DNA of 64,000 bases from the NCBI RefSeq assembly GCF_031755915.1, contig NC_083382.1, forward strand, positions 3,596,001 through 3,660,000. The letters run 5' to 3'. The stretch is from Ziziphus jujuba. Lineage: Eukaryota > Streptophyta > Magnoliopsida > Rosales > Rhamnaceae. Shown here piece by piece: positions 51,521 through 61,150 of the stretch. Both the position numbers and the translations under genes were made by a program. Positions within the stretch are counted from its first letter, which is position 1, and each line of letters opens with the position of its first letter. The notes under the pieces are model-generated. The model saw nothing but the letters and a program-made list of their open reading frames with translations. It had not been told where the DNA came from and did no database searches.

Positions 51521-53208
51521 GGGTAATTAAGCCCAAAACTTGGAGCAAACATATATGGTGTACTACTAGAAAGGAAAGTTGTATTCCCAGTGTTTTTTCA
51601 CCTTAATTTCATCATCCAGACACTTTTATTTTCTTCCTCTTGTTCTTTGAATTTGCAGCATCTAATGATACGGGAAAGAATGTTGTCATATATATACAAA
51701 TTAGCAGAAATATAACAAAATCCACATTCTAATCCACATAGAAATTAAACAACTAAACACAGAAATATGGCATGCGAAAATACACCTTATATATGGGCCT
51801 CTTCAAAAGCCCATATATTTTATTTGATGGGCTTTTGTAAATTTTGCATGCAAAAAAGTACAAAAATTTACAGACATACCAAACTATATGACTCTCATCT
51901 TCCCTTCTTCCTTTTGAATCTCTAATTATTATTATTATTATTTTTTTGAGTAAATCTAGACTAATCAAATTATTTTACCAAAATTTTGATATCCAATGAT
52001 TTGGTAGCCTTTTAGTAGTAATTAATTCCCATGAATATAGGATAGTAGCAGTTGAATAATCATTTAAAAACTATCATATAATTGATTAATAAAATTTTGA
52101 TGAAAAAATTTGATACTTAGTATTGCCCATTACTTGTCTCTCATCAAACTTCTATCTAGCGAGAGAATCTTGCATGACTCTCGATGGTACCAGGTCAATT
52201 GGTACCACTTCAAGTTATTTAATGCCATGTTTAAAGAAATTGCCATGTCATTAAGAATTAAACATTCCAAATAATTAAATAATTTTTTACACCATTTTTT
52301 TTTTTTTTAATGGACAACAAGAGCAAAAGAAAGATATAGTAGAAAGGAAAGGAACGAAGCACTCTTTGGATTTTTTATTTTTTTTTCCCATTCTTTTTAA
52401 AGCTTTAAGTTTAGTTTCTTGGTTTCGTTTTCAAAATTTCTTTATAATGAGATTATGGATGTTTTGGGGAACAAGCAATAATTTTTTAAGCTTCCATGTA
52501 TTTTCTTTCTCTCTCTAAGTTTGAATTGTTGTGTCTATCACTTTCTACAAATTGATATTTTTCTTTTAATGGGCTTGGTAAGGCCCAAAAGAAAATCGTG
52601 GATTATGGGCAAAGTTTTCTTGGTTTTGGGTTTCCTTATCCAATGTCTACAATTTATGGAAATTTCCCTCCAACCATTTTCAGAATGTAAGACAATTTTA
52701 CAAGCTTAACATTTGAAAGGGTCTCTAGGAAAAATAACAATAAAGATAAGAAATAAACCTTCAAAAGGCAGAGAGCTTTTTGTTCTCATGAAGATGGATA
52801 AGCCCAGAACCACAACCATGGAAGAAGAAACAAACCTATAAAAAGTTCGTAGTACAAAAGGAGCCTTTAGATGTTTAATTTTTTTCTAAAATAATAATAA
52901 TAAATAACTAATATAACACGGTTTTAGAAAGAGTTTTTCTAGATTGAGTTCAACGTTTTATGAGATTAAGAATTTTGTGCAATGGCAAGAGAGAAAAAAA
53001 AAAATAGTTGAGAAAATAAAAATAAACTGGAGTGAAATTTCAAGAGTATTGGCCATGAAAAAAAAAAAAACAAAAAAAAAAAAAAACAAAAACCCATTGG
53101 GTTATAGCCCAAACCGAGAACCTGACCCATTATCCATTTTTAAAACACGAAAATCATATTATCTCATGAAAAACAACGCGTTTTTCTACACTCGCAGATA
53201 ACAAGAGC

Positions 53209-55467
53209 GTGATGTTACACCTTGGCGCCCGCGCGTGGTACACCTCGTTCAGAAGCGGAAGCTCAGTCAGTCTTCACGCGCATGGAAACCTCAACCCTGA
53301 ACATCGTAATCTTCTCGAGAGGGTGCGCGTGCTAGCCACGTGCGGCCACCTGAAAGAAGCACTTTCCCTCTTCTACACTCTCGAAACTCCTCATTGCCAA
53401 CAAACCTACGCCACTCTCTTCCATGAATGTGCCCGCCATGGTTTCTTCCATGAAGGTCGGTCTCTTCACAGGTTCATGGTTGCCCACAACGCCGCCAATT
53501 CAACTGACCTCTTTATCACCAACCATATTATCAACATGTACTGTAAATCTGGTTACTTGGACTATGCCCATCGGTTGTTTGACGAAATGCCCACGAGAAA
53601 CCTTGTTTCTTGGACTGCTCTCATCTCGGGGTATGCACAACGTGGGCAAGGTGGGGATTGTTTTCGTTTGTTTTCCAGCATGCTGGGCCACTTCCGTCCG
53701 AATGAGTTCTCTTTTGCCAGCGTGCTTAGTTCGTGTGGTGGCCGTGATGGCCGGCAGGTACATGCACTTGCTTTGAAAATGTCTTGGGATGCTTCTGTTT
53801 TTGTTGCAAATGCTCTTATTACAATGTATAGCAAAGGTGGTGGTTATGAGGATGAACTAGGTGATCGTATAGATGAAGCTTGGACTATGTTTAAGGCCAT
53901 GGAGTTTCAGAATCTTGTATCTTGGAATTCCATGATTGCAGTGTTTCAGTTTCATGGACTTGGAGCTCAAGCTATGGATCTATTTATGCAAATGCGCTAT
54001 GAAAGAATCGGTTTTGACAGTAGCACACTACTCAGTGTTCTTTCAGCCTTCTGTGGAAGCAGTGAAAATGGTAGTAATTTGTGTTTGAGGTTATGTTCTC
54101 AATTGCATTGTCTCACTGTGAAAACTGGGTTTATATCAGACGTCAAAGTGGCAACTGCATTGGTTAGAGCTTATTCAGATCTTGGAGGGCATGTTGATGA
54201 CTGTTACAAGCTCTTCTTGGAGACAAATTGTTATGGAGATATTGTTTCATGGACCAGCATCATAACTACATTTGCAGAGCGTGATCCAGAAGAAGCGTTC
54301 TTCCTTTATTCTCAGCTGTACCATGGGGACCTTGCTCCTGATCGGTATACTTTCTCGATTGTCTTAAAAGCTTGTGCAGGCCTTATAACAGAGAGAAATA
54401 CATCAGCAGTCCATTCACAAGTAATTAAAGCTGGGTTTGAGAGCGACACAGTACTTTCAAATTCCTTGATCCATGCTTATGCTAGGAGTCCTTCAATTTC
54501 TCTGTCCAAACGAGTATTTGATGAAATTAGAAATCGTGATGTGATTTCTTGGAATTCTATGCTCAAGGCTTATGCCTTGCATGGACAAGCTAAAGAGGCA
54601 TTGCATCTCTTTTCTCGAATGAACGTCCAACCTGATCACGCTTCCTTTGTTGCTCTTCTCTTTGCTTGTAGTCATGCTGGACTGGTGGAAGAAGGAGTTG
54701 AAATATTTGAAAGCATGTCTGAAAATTATGGTATTGTTCCTCATCTTGATCACTATGCCTGCATGGTTGACATTCTTGGGCGAGCAGGACGAATCCGTGA
54801 GGCTGAGAAACTTATAAGTAAAATGCCAATGGAGCCAGACTCTGTGGTCTGGAGTGCACTGCTTGGATCTTGTAGGAAACATGGGAAGACAGAGCTAGCC
54901 AAGTTAGCTGCAGATAAGCTAAAGGAGCTGGAGCCAGGGAAATCATTGGGTTATGTGCAAATGTCAAATGTATTTAGCTCTGGCGGTAACTTCGATGAAG
55001 CTGGCCTAATCTGGAAGGAAATGAAAGGATATGGAGTGAGAAAGGAACCAGGATTAAGTTGGATTGAGATTGGTAACCAGGTTCATGAGTTTGCCTCTGG
55101 AGGTCGGTCTCATCCAGAAAGGGAGGTTATATCCAGAAAGATCGAAGGACTAATTGGACAATTAAAGGAGATGGGATATGTGCCTGAAACAAGCTTGGCC
55201 TTGCATGATGTAGAAGAGGAGCAAAAAGAGGAGCATTTGTATCATCACAGTGAGAAACTAGCTTTGATCTTTGCCATTATGAATCAAGACAGTTTGTCTC
55301 GGGGTGGGAGTGTGATAAGAATTATAAAGAACATCCGAATATGCGTAGATTGCCATAATTTCATGAAACTAGCCTCAAAGTTATTTCAGAAGGAGATTGT
55401 TGTGAGAGACTCAAACCGCTTCCACCGTTTCAGCAATGGCGTCTGCTCTTGCAATGACTATTGGTAA
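53209..55467 (+). CDS. DYW-type PPR protein, At1g71420-like, probable organellar RNA-editing factor
   Basis: Intronless frame of 752 residues. It contains a PLS-class array of pentatricopeptide repeats with typical landmarks (NHIINMYCKSGYLDYAHRLF, RNLVSWTALISGY, DVISWNSMLKAYALHG), then E/E+ motifs (ACMVDILGRAGRIREAEKLI, EPGLSWIEIGNQVHEF) and a full DYW domain. The zinc-dependent deaminase signature is present: HSE at 680-682 and CVDC at 712-715, ending NDYW. Such proteins bind a specific organelle transcript and convert C to U, in mitochondria or plastids. The N terminus (MMLHLGARAWYTSFRSG) is basic and lacks acidic residues early on, fitting a transit peptide. Repeat order and wording recall Arabidopsis At1g71420. 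The first ATG is used; the second directly follows. Its RNA target cannot be told by eye. Confidence 0.93.
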   Translation: MMLHLGARAWYTSFRSGSSVSLHAHGNLNPEHRNLLERVRVLATCGHLKEALSLFYTLETPHCQQTYATLFHECARHGFFHEGRSLHRFMVAHNAANSTDLFITNHIINMYCKSGYLDYAHRLFDEMPTRNLVSWTALISGYAQRGQGGDCFRLFSSMLGHFRPNEFSFASVLSSCGGRDGRQVHALALKMSWDASVFVANALITMYSKGGGYEDELGDRIDEAWTMFKAMEFQNLVSWNSMIAVFQFHGLGAQAMDLFMQMRYERIGFDSSTLLSVLSAFCGSSENGSNLCLRLCSQLHCLTVKTGFISDVKVATALVRAYSDLGGHVDDCYKLFLETNCYGDIVSWTSIITTFAERDPEEAFFLYSQLYHGDLAPDRYTFSIVLKACAGLITERNTSAVHSQVIKAGFESDTVLSNSLIHAYARSPSISLSKRVFDEIRNRDVISWNSMLKAYALHGQAKEALHLFSRMNVQPDHASFVALLFACSHAGLVEEGVEIFESMSENYGIVPHLDHYACMVDILGRAGRIREAEKLISKMPMEPDSVVWSALLGSCRKHGKTELAKLAADKLKELEPGKSLGYVQMSNVFSSGGNFDEAGLIWKEMKGYGVRKEPGLSWIEIGNQVHEFASGGRSHPEREVISRKIEGLIGQLKEMGYVPETSLALHDVEEEQKEEHLYHHSEKLALIFAIMNQDSLSRGGSVIRIIKNIRICVDCHNFMKLASKLFQKEIVVRDSNRFHRFSNGVCSCNDYW

Positions 55468-56405
55468 CAAAGAGCATCATCCAAATCTAATTGCCCTCGA
55501 TGGAGATGAAACATACTGTCAGCTATCGGATCTTCGAGTGCTTGATTCTCCCTGAAACTCAGCAACAGCAGCAATGATGAAGATAATTTGTTGTTGAAAA
55601 AGGTTCTTTTTGAGCAATGGTAAGGTCACTTCACAAGAGCTGCCATCTAGATTGCAACAAGCGTCCTTGGTTTTAAACTGGACTAGATGCAATCAAAGCA
55701 AATCACTTTGACAGAATTGGCTGCATTGCAGTACAGATAACATAGTTTTCACTCGGAGATGCACAAATTTTCCTAAATATGTCGATCAAAATTGATATGG
55801 TCGCATAGCAAAATTTTGTGATCAGAATCAAATTTTAGAATACACAGAATTGAATGGAGATGAGAAACATTAGACTTGCTGACTTATGTGAACATGTCAT
55901 TTGAAATTGATGGGAAAGAAAACGACTCTTGGGAAAAGACTGCATGCAGGGGAATTTGGAGCAACTTCAGAGGCTATTCCATTGAAAACCTTTATCATTA
56001 GTTAACAGATGAGCTGTTCTCATTGAAAAGTCATTTCCCATTACGATATAATGGTATAGTTTTTATTTTTTATTTTTTTATTATTTTTATTATTTTTTCA
56101 AAAAATATTGGAATAAGGGGTTAAAATCTAGGCTACCGAAGATTTATCTAGAACTGTAAAAGATAAGGTGATTAAAGACATAAAAATGACATTTTCTTAA
56201 AAGTTGAAACTAACGGTCAGAAATGAAGCCACGCATCGTTTTGTCATTTGTTTTACTGTCTAATTTTGATCATCTTTTTTCTCCCAAAAACAAAACCTAA
56301 ACAAAACCCCAAAAAAAAAAAAAAAAAAAAATCTTTTTGTTTTTTTGTCTTTCTCGTCTATATCTCCGAACTGAACTTCAAGTCCTAGAGCAAAGCAAAA
56401 GAGAA
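55468..56405. other. 3' region of the first PPR gene and promoter of the oxidoreductase gene
   Basis: About 0.9 kb with no further gene seen. A poly-A run at 56312-56330 lies just upstream of the oxidoreductase leader. The open frame could extend back to 56337, but the ATG at 56406 gives the family-typical N terminus. Confidence 0.55.
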
Positions 56406-58123
56406 ATGGCAGAGTCCCAAACAAAAACGATTCGTTTTGGTATAATAGGATGTGCCCAGATTGCTAGGAAAGTGATCCGAGCTATAAGTCTAGCTTCCAG
56501 AGCCACCCTCCACGCCATTGGAAGCCGGTCCATTGAAAAGGCCCAGAAATTTGCAGCCCTCTGTGGACTATCCGAGACTCTGGTCAAGGTCTACGGGAGC
56601 TATGATCAGGTGCTGGACGACCCATGTGTGGATGCGGTTTATGTTCCACTACCAACCAGCCTTCACTTGCAGTGGGCAATCTTGGCCGCCCGTAAGAAGA
56701 AGCATTTGCTGTTGGAGAAACCGACGGCTCTTGATGTGCATGAACTTGATCGGATCTTGGAAGCATGCCAATCTAACGGTGTGCAGTTCATGGATGGAAG
56801 TATGTGGCTGCATCACCCTAGGACTGCCAGAATGAAGGAGTTGATTTTTGATTCCAAGCTCCTTGGTCAAGTTAATTTTGTAAGTGCCAAAAGTCATATG
56901 ACACTGGGTTATGAACTTTATTTGCAGACATGGTTTACTCTCTTTTGATTTTTTTATTTTATTTTTTATATTTGAAGATATCTATGTTTTCAATTTTAAA
57001 ATCCATTAAATAAAGAAAAAAATAGAAGCGAAAGTGAATTCTTAAGCTGCTTTTATATGGTAACATAAAGTACATGGAACAGATGCAAATTTTCCTTTTC
57101 TACATAATTTTTATTGGATTAAAATAAAATGATTTATGAAATGATTTGGGTTTTTTTCTCCCTTTCAAGGGATTTTTTTTTCTTTCTTGGTGAAACCCTT
57201 TTAAGGGATTTATATAATGATTTTAGTTTTAGGGGCTTATCTAGTTATATTTCATATAGCATTATTATTATTATTATTATTTTAATGTGTATATGATGGT
57301 TTTAGGGCAAATAATAGGGGGAAAAAAAATGAAAAAGAAAAAGATAAGAAAAGATGCTGTCCTAAATTAACATATTCATATGTTTAGTTTTGAACCAAAA
57401 AGAAAAAGGTAAATTTCATGTGTTCATAAGTAGAGCTTTATTAGTTCCATATGATTTTTCACAACGTCTCTTATTAGTATTAATGGTTTTATTCTCTTGT
57501 GGCTTAAGATTCATAGCACATCAACAACTTTAATGCCCCCAGAATTCTTTGAAAGCAACATCAGAGTAAAGCCAGACTTAGACTCTCTTGGTGCAGTTGG
57601 GGACCTTGCTTGGTATTGCATAGGAGCTTTCTTATGGGCAAAAGACTATAAATTACCATCTATAGTCACTGCTTTACCAGGTACCATAAAAAACTCAGCA
57701 GGGGTCACATTGACATGCACTGCTTCCTTCCATTGGGAAGACAACACGGTTGCAATAATCCACTGCTCTTTCCTCTCCGAATCCTCCATGGACTTGGCAG
57801 TATCGGGGTCTAATGGCAACCTCCATCTCGCCGACTTCATCATCCCATTCCGGGAGGATTCTGCTTCATTCGAATTTGTTTCTGGTGCTAAGTATTCAGA
57901 ACTCCAGATTGGGTGGACTGCAAAACCTGAGGAACTCATAGTGGATTCTAAGCTGCCTCAGGAGGTTTTGATGGTTGAAGAGCTTGCAGGGCTTGTTGAA
58001 GGCATTAGAGATTATGGGAATTCACCAAATGGGAAATGGCCTGAGATTAGTAGGAAGACACAACTGGTGTTAGATGCTGTCATGAAATCTATTGATCTTG
58101 GTTGTAAACCTGTAAACTTGTAA
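56406..58123 (+). CDS. Gfo/Idh/MocA-family NAD(P)-dependent oxidoreductase
   Basis: Exons 56406-56879 and 57509-58123 join in phase to 362 residues, matching the length of Arabidopsis At4g09670, its likely relative. The N-terminal Rossmann fold shows FGIIGCAQIARK (11-22; GxxGxA nucleotide-binding loop), then VPLPTSLH and the family EKP motif at 104-106 in LLLEKPTALD. The second half (exon 2) has SNIRVKPDLDSLGAVGDLAWY, the substrate-binding alpha/beta domain pattern, and ends near WPEISRKTQLVLDAVMKS. No signal peptide is seen, so it is probably cytosolic. The natural substrate of this plant subgroup is not established; sugar or cyclitol derivatives are typical for the superfamily. The intron is about 630 bp and AT-rich. 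Confidence 0.93.
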
Positions 58124-58851
58124 TTTTTTTTGTTTTTTTGAAATTAGAATTTGACATTGAATATTTGACACTTACTAAGGTAATTATTATGTTGTTGGTG
58201 GTGTTGGTGATGATAAATACGCTCCATGATTTTACAAACAATTTCCTGTGTTTTTTTAAAACATAATTTTGGTTTTGACATCAAAATCAAATGACTTATA
58301 GGGAGGGAGTTGAACCCATATTTGCAATTTTTTTCCATGATTTGATATTCAAGGACACCAAAATCAAGGAAAATTCAATTGTACCAAACTCGAATTGCAA
58401 CTGGAACTGGATCAAATAAAAACTATCAAGACCAAAAAGTTTAGATGTAAAAGAGAGTATGTAAAATTAGGAATTCAATTATGATCCACCAAATAAAACT
58501 TTTTACTTTATTTTTCTTTTTAAAGAAGATGTTAAAGAGTAAAGAGAAATACTACTGAAGTGAAGATTATAAATTTATAAATATTTCTAAAATAATCATT
58601 TTTCTTATTTAGTCATATATAGTACTTTCAAAATCTGTAAGGTACCTGAATTTGTTTGAGCACTAAAAATATTTTCTTTTCCGATAATTTTTTTAAACAC
58701 AAAAATAGTTATTCAAGAATAATTTTTTAAAAATTTAGAAAAAAAAAATTATTAAACGAATAAATAAATTCTGCCTTTTGCTTATCCTATAATGGATAAT
58801 TTATATAGGAGAGTGAAAGCCCAACCAACCTGAGAGATAAAAGAGAGAGAA
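58124..58851. other. Intergenic region with promoter of the second PPR gene
   Basis: AT-rich. The string ttatatag at 58801-58808 could be a TATA box giving a very short leader, and a gcccaacc motif sits at about 58820. No other gene seen. Confidence 0.4.
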
Positions 58852-60813
58852 ATGATTCCCGCCATTTCTCTATCAACGAACATAGCTATCTCAACTAACT
58901 TAACTGCAACCTCGGGTCCGAATGTCTCTCAGAGGCACCGAAACTCCAACACTCCAAACTCCCTTCTCAAATCTCTCGCGAAATCTGGAAAACTTGATGA
59001 CGCTCTTCGCCTGATCGAATCCTGGCCGTCCAAGTTTCCGGCCACCGAACCGGATGTCGAGGCATACTCCGTCTTCCTCCATGCCTGTATCTCCAGAAGG
59101 TCCTTAGAACATGGTCAAAGACTCTACCGTCAGCTTCTTCTCCACAGAAACGGAGGAAATCTACGCCTCCTCAACAACCCCACCTTGAAAAGCAAGCTCA
59201 TTACACTCTTCTCCATTTGTGGCCGAGTCGATGATGCTTTCGGTGTTTTTGAAGATGGGATTGACGACGAGCATGTTCCTGGACAGGTTTGGGTGGCTAT
59301 GGCTATTGGGTGTTCGAGAAATGGGCAACCTGAACGAGCTTTGCTTCTCTACTGTGAGATGTTGTGCCGGTTCGTCCAGCCTGGTAACTTTGCGTTTTCG
59401 GCCGCCTTGAAGGCGTCGGTGGACTTGTTAAATTTGCGGTTCGGTATATCTGTTCATGCCCAGATTGTAAAGTCTAAAGAAGAACCTGATCAAGTGGTGA
59501 ATAATGCTCTTTTAAGACTGTATGCGGAGTTGGGTTGTTCCGATGAAGTCTTGAAGGTGTTTGACGGAATGCCTCAACGAAATCTTGTTTCATGGAACAC
59601 TTTGATTGCAGGTTTTATTAGTCAAGATCAAATTTTTGATTCACTGCATACTTTTAGGAGGATGCAAATTGAAGGAATGGGGTTTAGTTGGGTAACCCTT
59701 ACTACAATATTACCGGTTTGTGGTCGAGTGACTGCACTTCACAGCGGCAAAGAAATACATGCCCAGATTTTAAAGTCAGTGAATAGACCTGATATTTTTG
59801 TACTTAACTCACTTATGGACATGTATGCGAAATGCGGAACAATTGATTACTGTAGAAGAGTGTTCTATAGGATGCAGAGTAAAGATTTGACATCTTGGAA
59901 TACCATGCTCACAGGGTATGCACTCAATGGGTTCATGGAAAAAGCACAGGAATTGTTCTATGAGATGGTTGAGTCTGATATGAAACCAGATGGCATAACC
60001 TTTATTGCTTTGTTGTCTGGTTGTAGCCATGCAGGTCTTACTGATGAAGGACAGAGATTTTTCAGTAAGATGAAGCTGGATTATGGGGTATCACCAACTG
60101 CTGAGCATTATGCTTGTTTGATAGACATCTTGGGAAGAGCTGGGAGAATCAAGGAAGCATTACAGGTAATGGAAAACATGCCTATGAAGCCGAGTAGTAC
60201 CATATGGGGATCATTACTCAATTCATGTCGGCTCCATGGCAATGTTTCTCTTGCGGAGCTCATTGCGGAGCAGTTGTTTGAACTTGAACCTAATAATCCT
60301 GGGAATTATATCATGCTCTCAAACATTTATGCAAATGCAGAGATGTGGGAGGGTGTGAAGATGGTAAGAGACATGATGGAGGAAAGGGGAATCAAGAAAG
60401 AGGCTGGATGTAGTTGGATACAAATAAAAAACAGAGTTCACACGTTTGTGGCAGGTGGTGGGTTTGAACTCCGTAACTCACCTGAATTTAAGAAGGTTTG
60501 GAGTGAATTAATGAAAGCTACACAAGACAATGGATATATCCCAAGCACAAGTGTTGTGCTTCATGATGTAAACGAAGATCTGAAAACATCTTGGGTATGT
60601 GGGCACAGTGAGCGACTTGCAACTTCTTTTGCACTCATTCACACTGCTGATGAAATGCCAATAAGGATTACAAAGAATCTTCGTGTTTGTGTAGATTGCC
60701 ATACTTGGTTGAAACATGTTTCCTGCATAACAGGTAGGTTGATTGTCTTGAGGGATACAAATCGCTTCCACCATTTTAAAGGAGGAGCATGCTCTTGTAA
60801 GGACTACTGGTGA
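58852..60813 (+). CDS. CREF3: DYW-type PPR RNA-editing factor, CREF3/At3g14330-like
   Basis: Intronless frame of 653 residues. A hydroxylated N terminus (MIPAISLSTNIAISTNLTAT) without acidic residues fits a chloroplast transit peptide. PLS-class repeats follow (NALLRLYAELGCSDEVLKVF, RNLVSWNTLIAGF, LNSLMDMYAKCGTIDYCRRV, DLTSWNTMLTGYALNGF), then E/E+ motifs (ACLIDILGRAGRIKEALQ, EAGCSWIQIKNRVHTFVAGG) and a complete DYW domain with HSE at 585-587, CVDC at 613-616 and a CKDYW end. The motifs VWVAMAIGCSRNGQPERALL, PGNFAFSAALKA and GFSWVTLTTILPVC are those I recall from At3g14330. That protein, CREF3, is reported to be needed for editing of chloroplast psbE RNA. The symbol is by recollection; the DYW class is certain. 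Confidence 0.9.
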   Translation: MIPAISLSTNIAISTNLTATSGPNVSQRHRNSNTPNSLLKSLAKSGKLDDALRLIESWPSKFPATEPDVEAYSVFLHACISRRSLEHGQRLYRQLLLHRNGGNLRLLNNPTLKSKLITLFSICGRVDDAFGVFEDGIDDEHVPGQVWVAMAIGCSRNGQPERALLLYCEMLCRFVQPGNFAFSAALKASVDLLNLRFGISVHAQIVKSKEEPDQVVNNALLRLYAELGCSDEVLKVFDGMPQRNLVSWNTLIAGFISQDQIFDSLHTFRRMQIEGMGFSWVTLTTILPVCGRVTALHSGKEIHAQILKSVNRPDIFVLNSLMDMYAKCGTIDYCRRVFYRMQSKDLTSWNTMLTGYALNGFMEKAQELFYEMVESDMKPDGITFIALLSGCSHAGLTDEGQRFFSKMKLDYGVSPTAEHYACLIDILGRAGRIKEALQVMENMPMKPSSTIWGSLLNSCRLHGNVSLAELIAEQLFELEPNNPGNYIMLSNIYANAEMWEGVKMVRDMMEERGIKKEAGCSWIQIKNRVHTFVAGGGFELRNSPEFKKVWSELMKATQDNGYIPSTSVVLHDVNEDLKTSWVCGHSERLATSFALIHTADEMPIRITKNLRVCVDCHTWLKHVSCITGRLIVLRDTNRFHHFKGGACSCKDYW

Positions 60814-61150
60814 TATTACCTACATAGAGAAATAATTCTTTGCAATTTTTCTCAATTCCAGTTCTCCTTTATTTCATTAATTGTCAAAACGTTAGCTTTC
60901 TATTATAAGAAAACATGAAAAGGTTATCAACAAGGTAGACATAAAACCTTACGAAACTGTTGCTTTATTTTTCAGGGTAAGGTTCTTGTTATTACAATTG
61001 GCATAAAATTTCTATTTAATGCTATTGTTACTGTATATAGGGGATTCAGAAGCTTAAAAACTGAAATCCCAGGATAGACTAAAGCTATATTCAAACATAC
61101 GGTTAAAACACTCAAAATTTGATCAGAAAATCGGTTTTACAAGAATTTTC
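60814..61150. other. Short convergent region between the second PPR gene and GEX1
   Basis: The two genes end only about 340 bases apart on opposite strands, so their 3' untranslated regions may overlap. No other feature was seen. Confidence 0.6.

Larger units (their letters stand above)
46906..53208. other. Intergenic up to the first PPR gene, no gene recognised
   Basis: AT-rich with a poly-T run (48702-48730), (GA)n runs (49212-49235, 50861-50890) and a CA/TA compound repeat (51475-51520). Patches at 49240-49480, 50130-50530 and 50980-51090 are less AT-rich but show no protein family. The last few hundred bases carry several gggcc/gcccaa motifs (52571-52590, 53106-53113), common upstream of organelle-protein genes. 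Confidence 0.4.

Noticed and set aside
53423..54882. Alternate-frame reads inside the first PPR gene
   Set aside because: The 752-residue frame contains full repeats and a DYW domain; the others are shadows.
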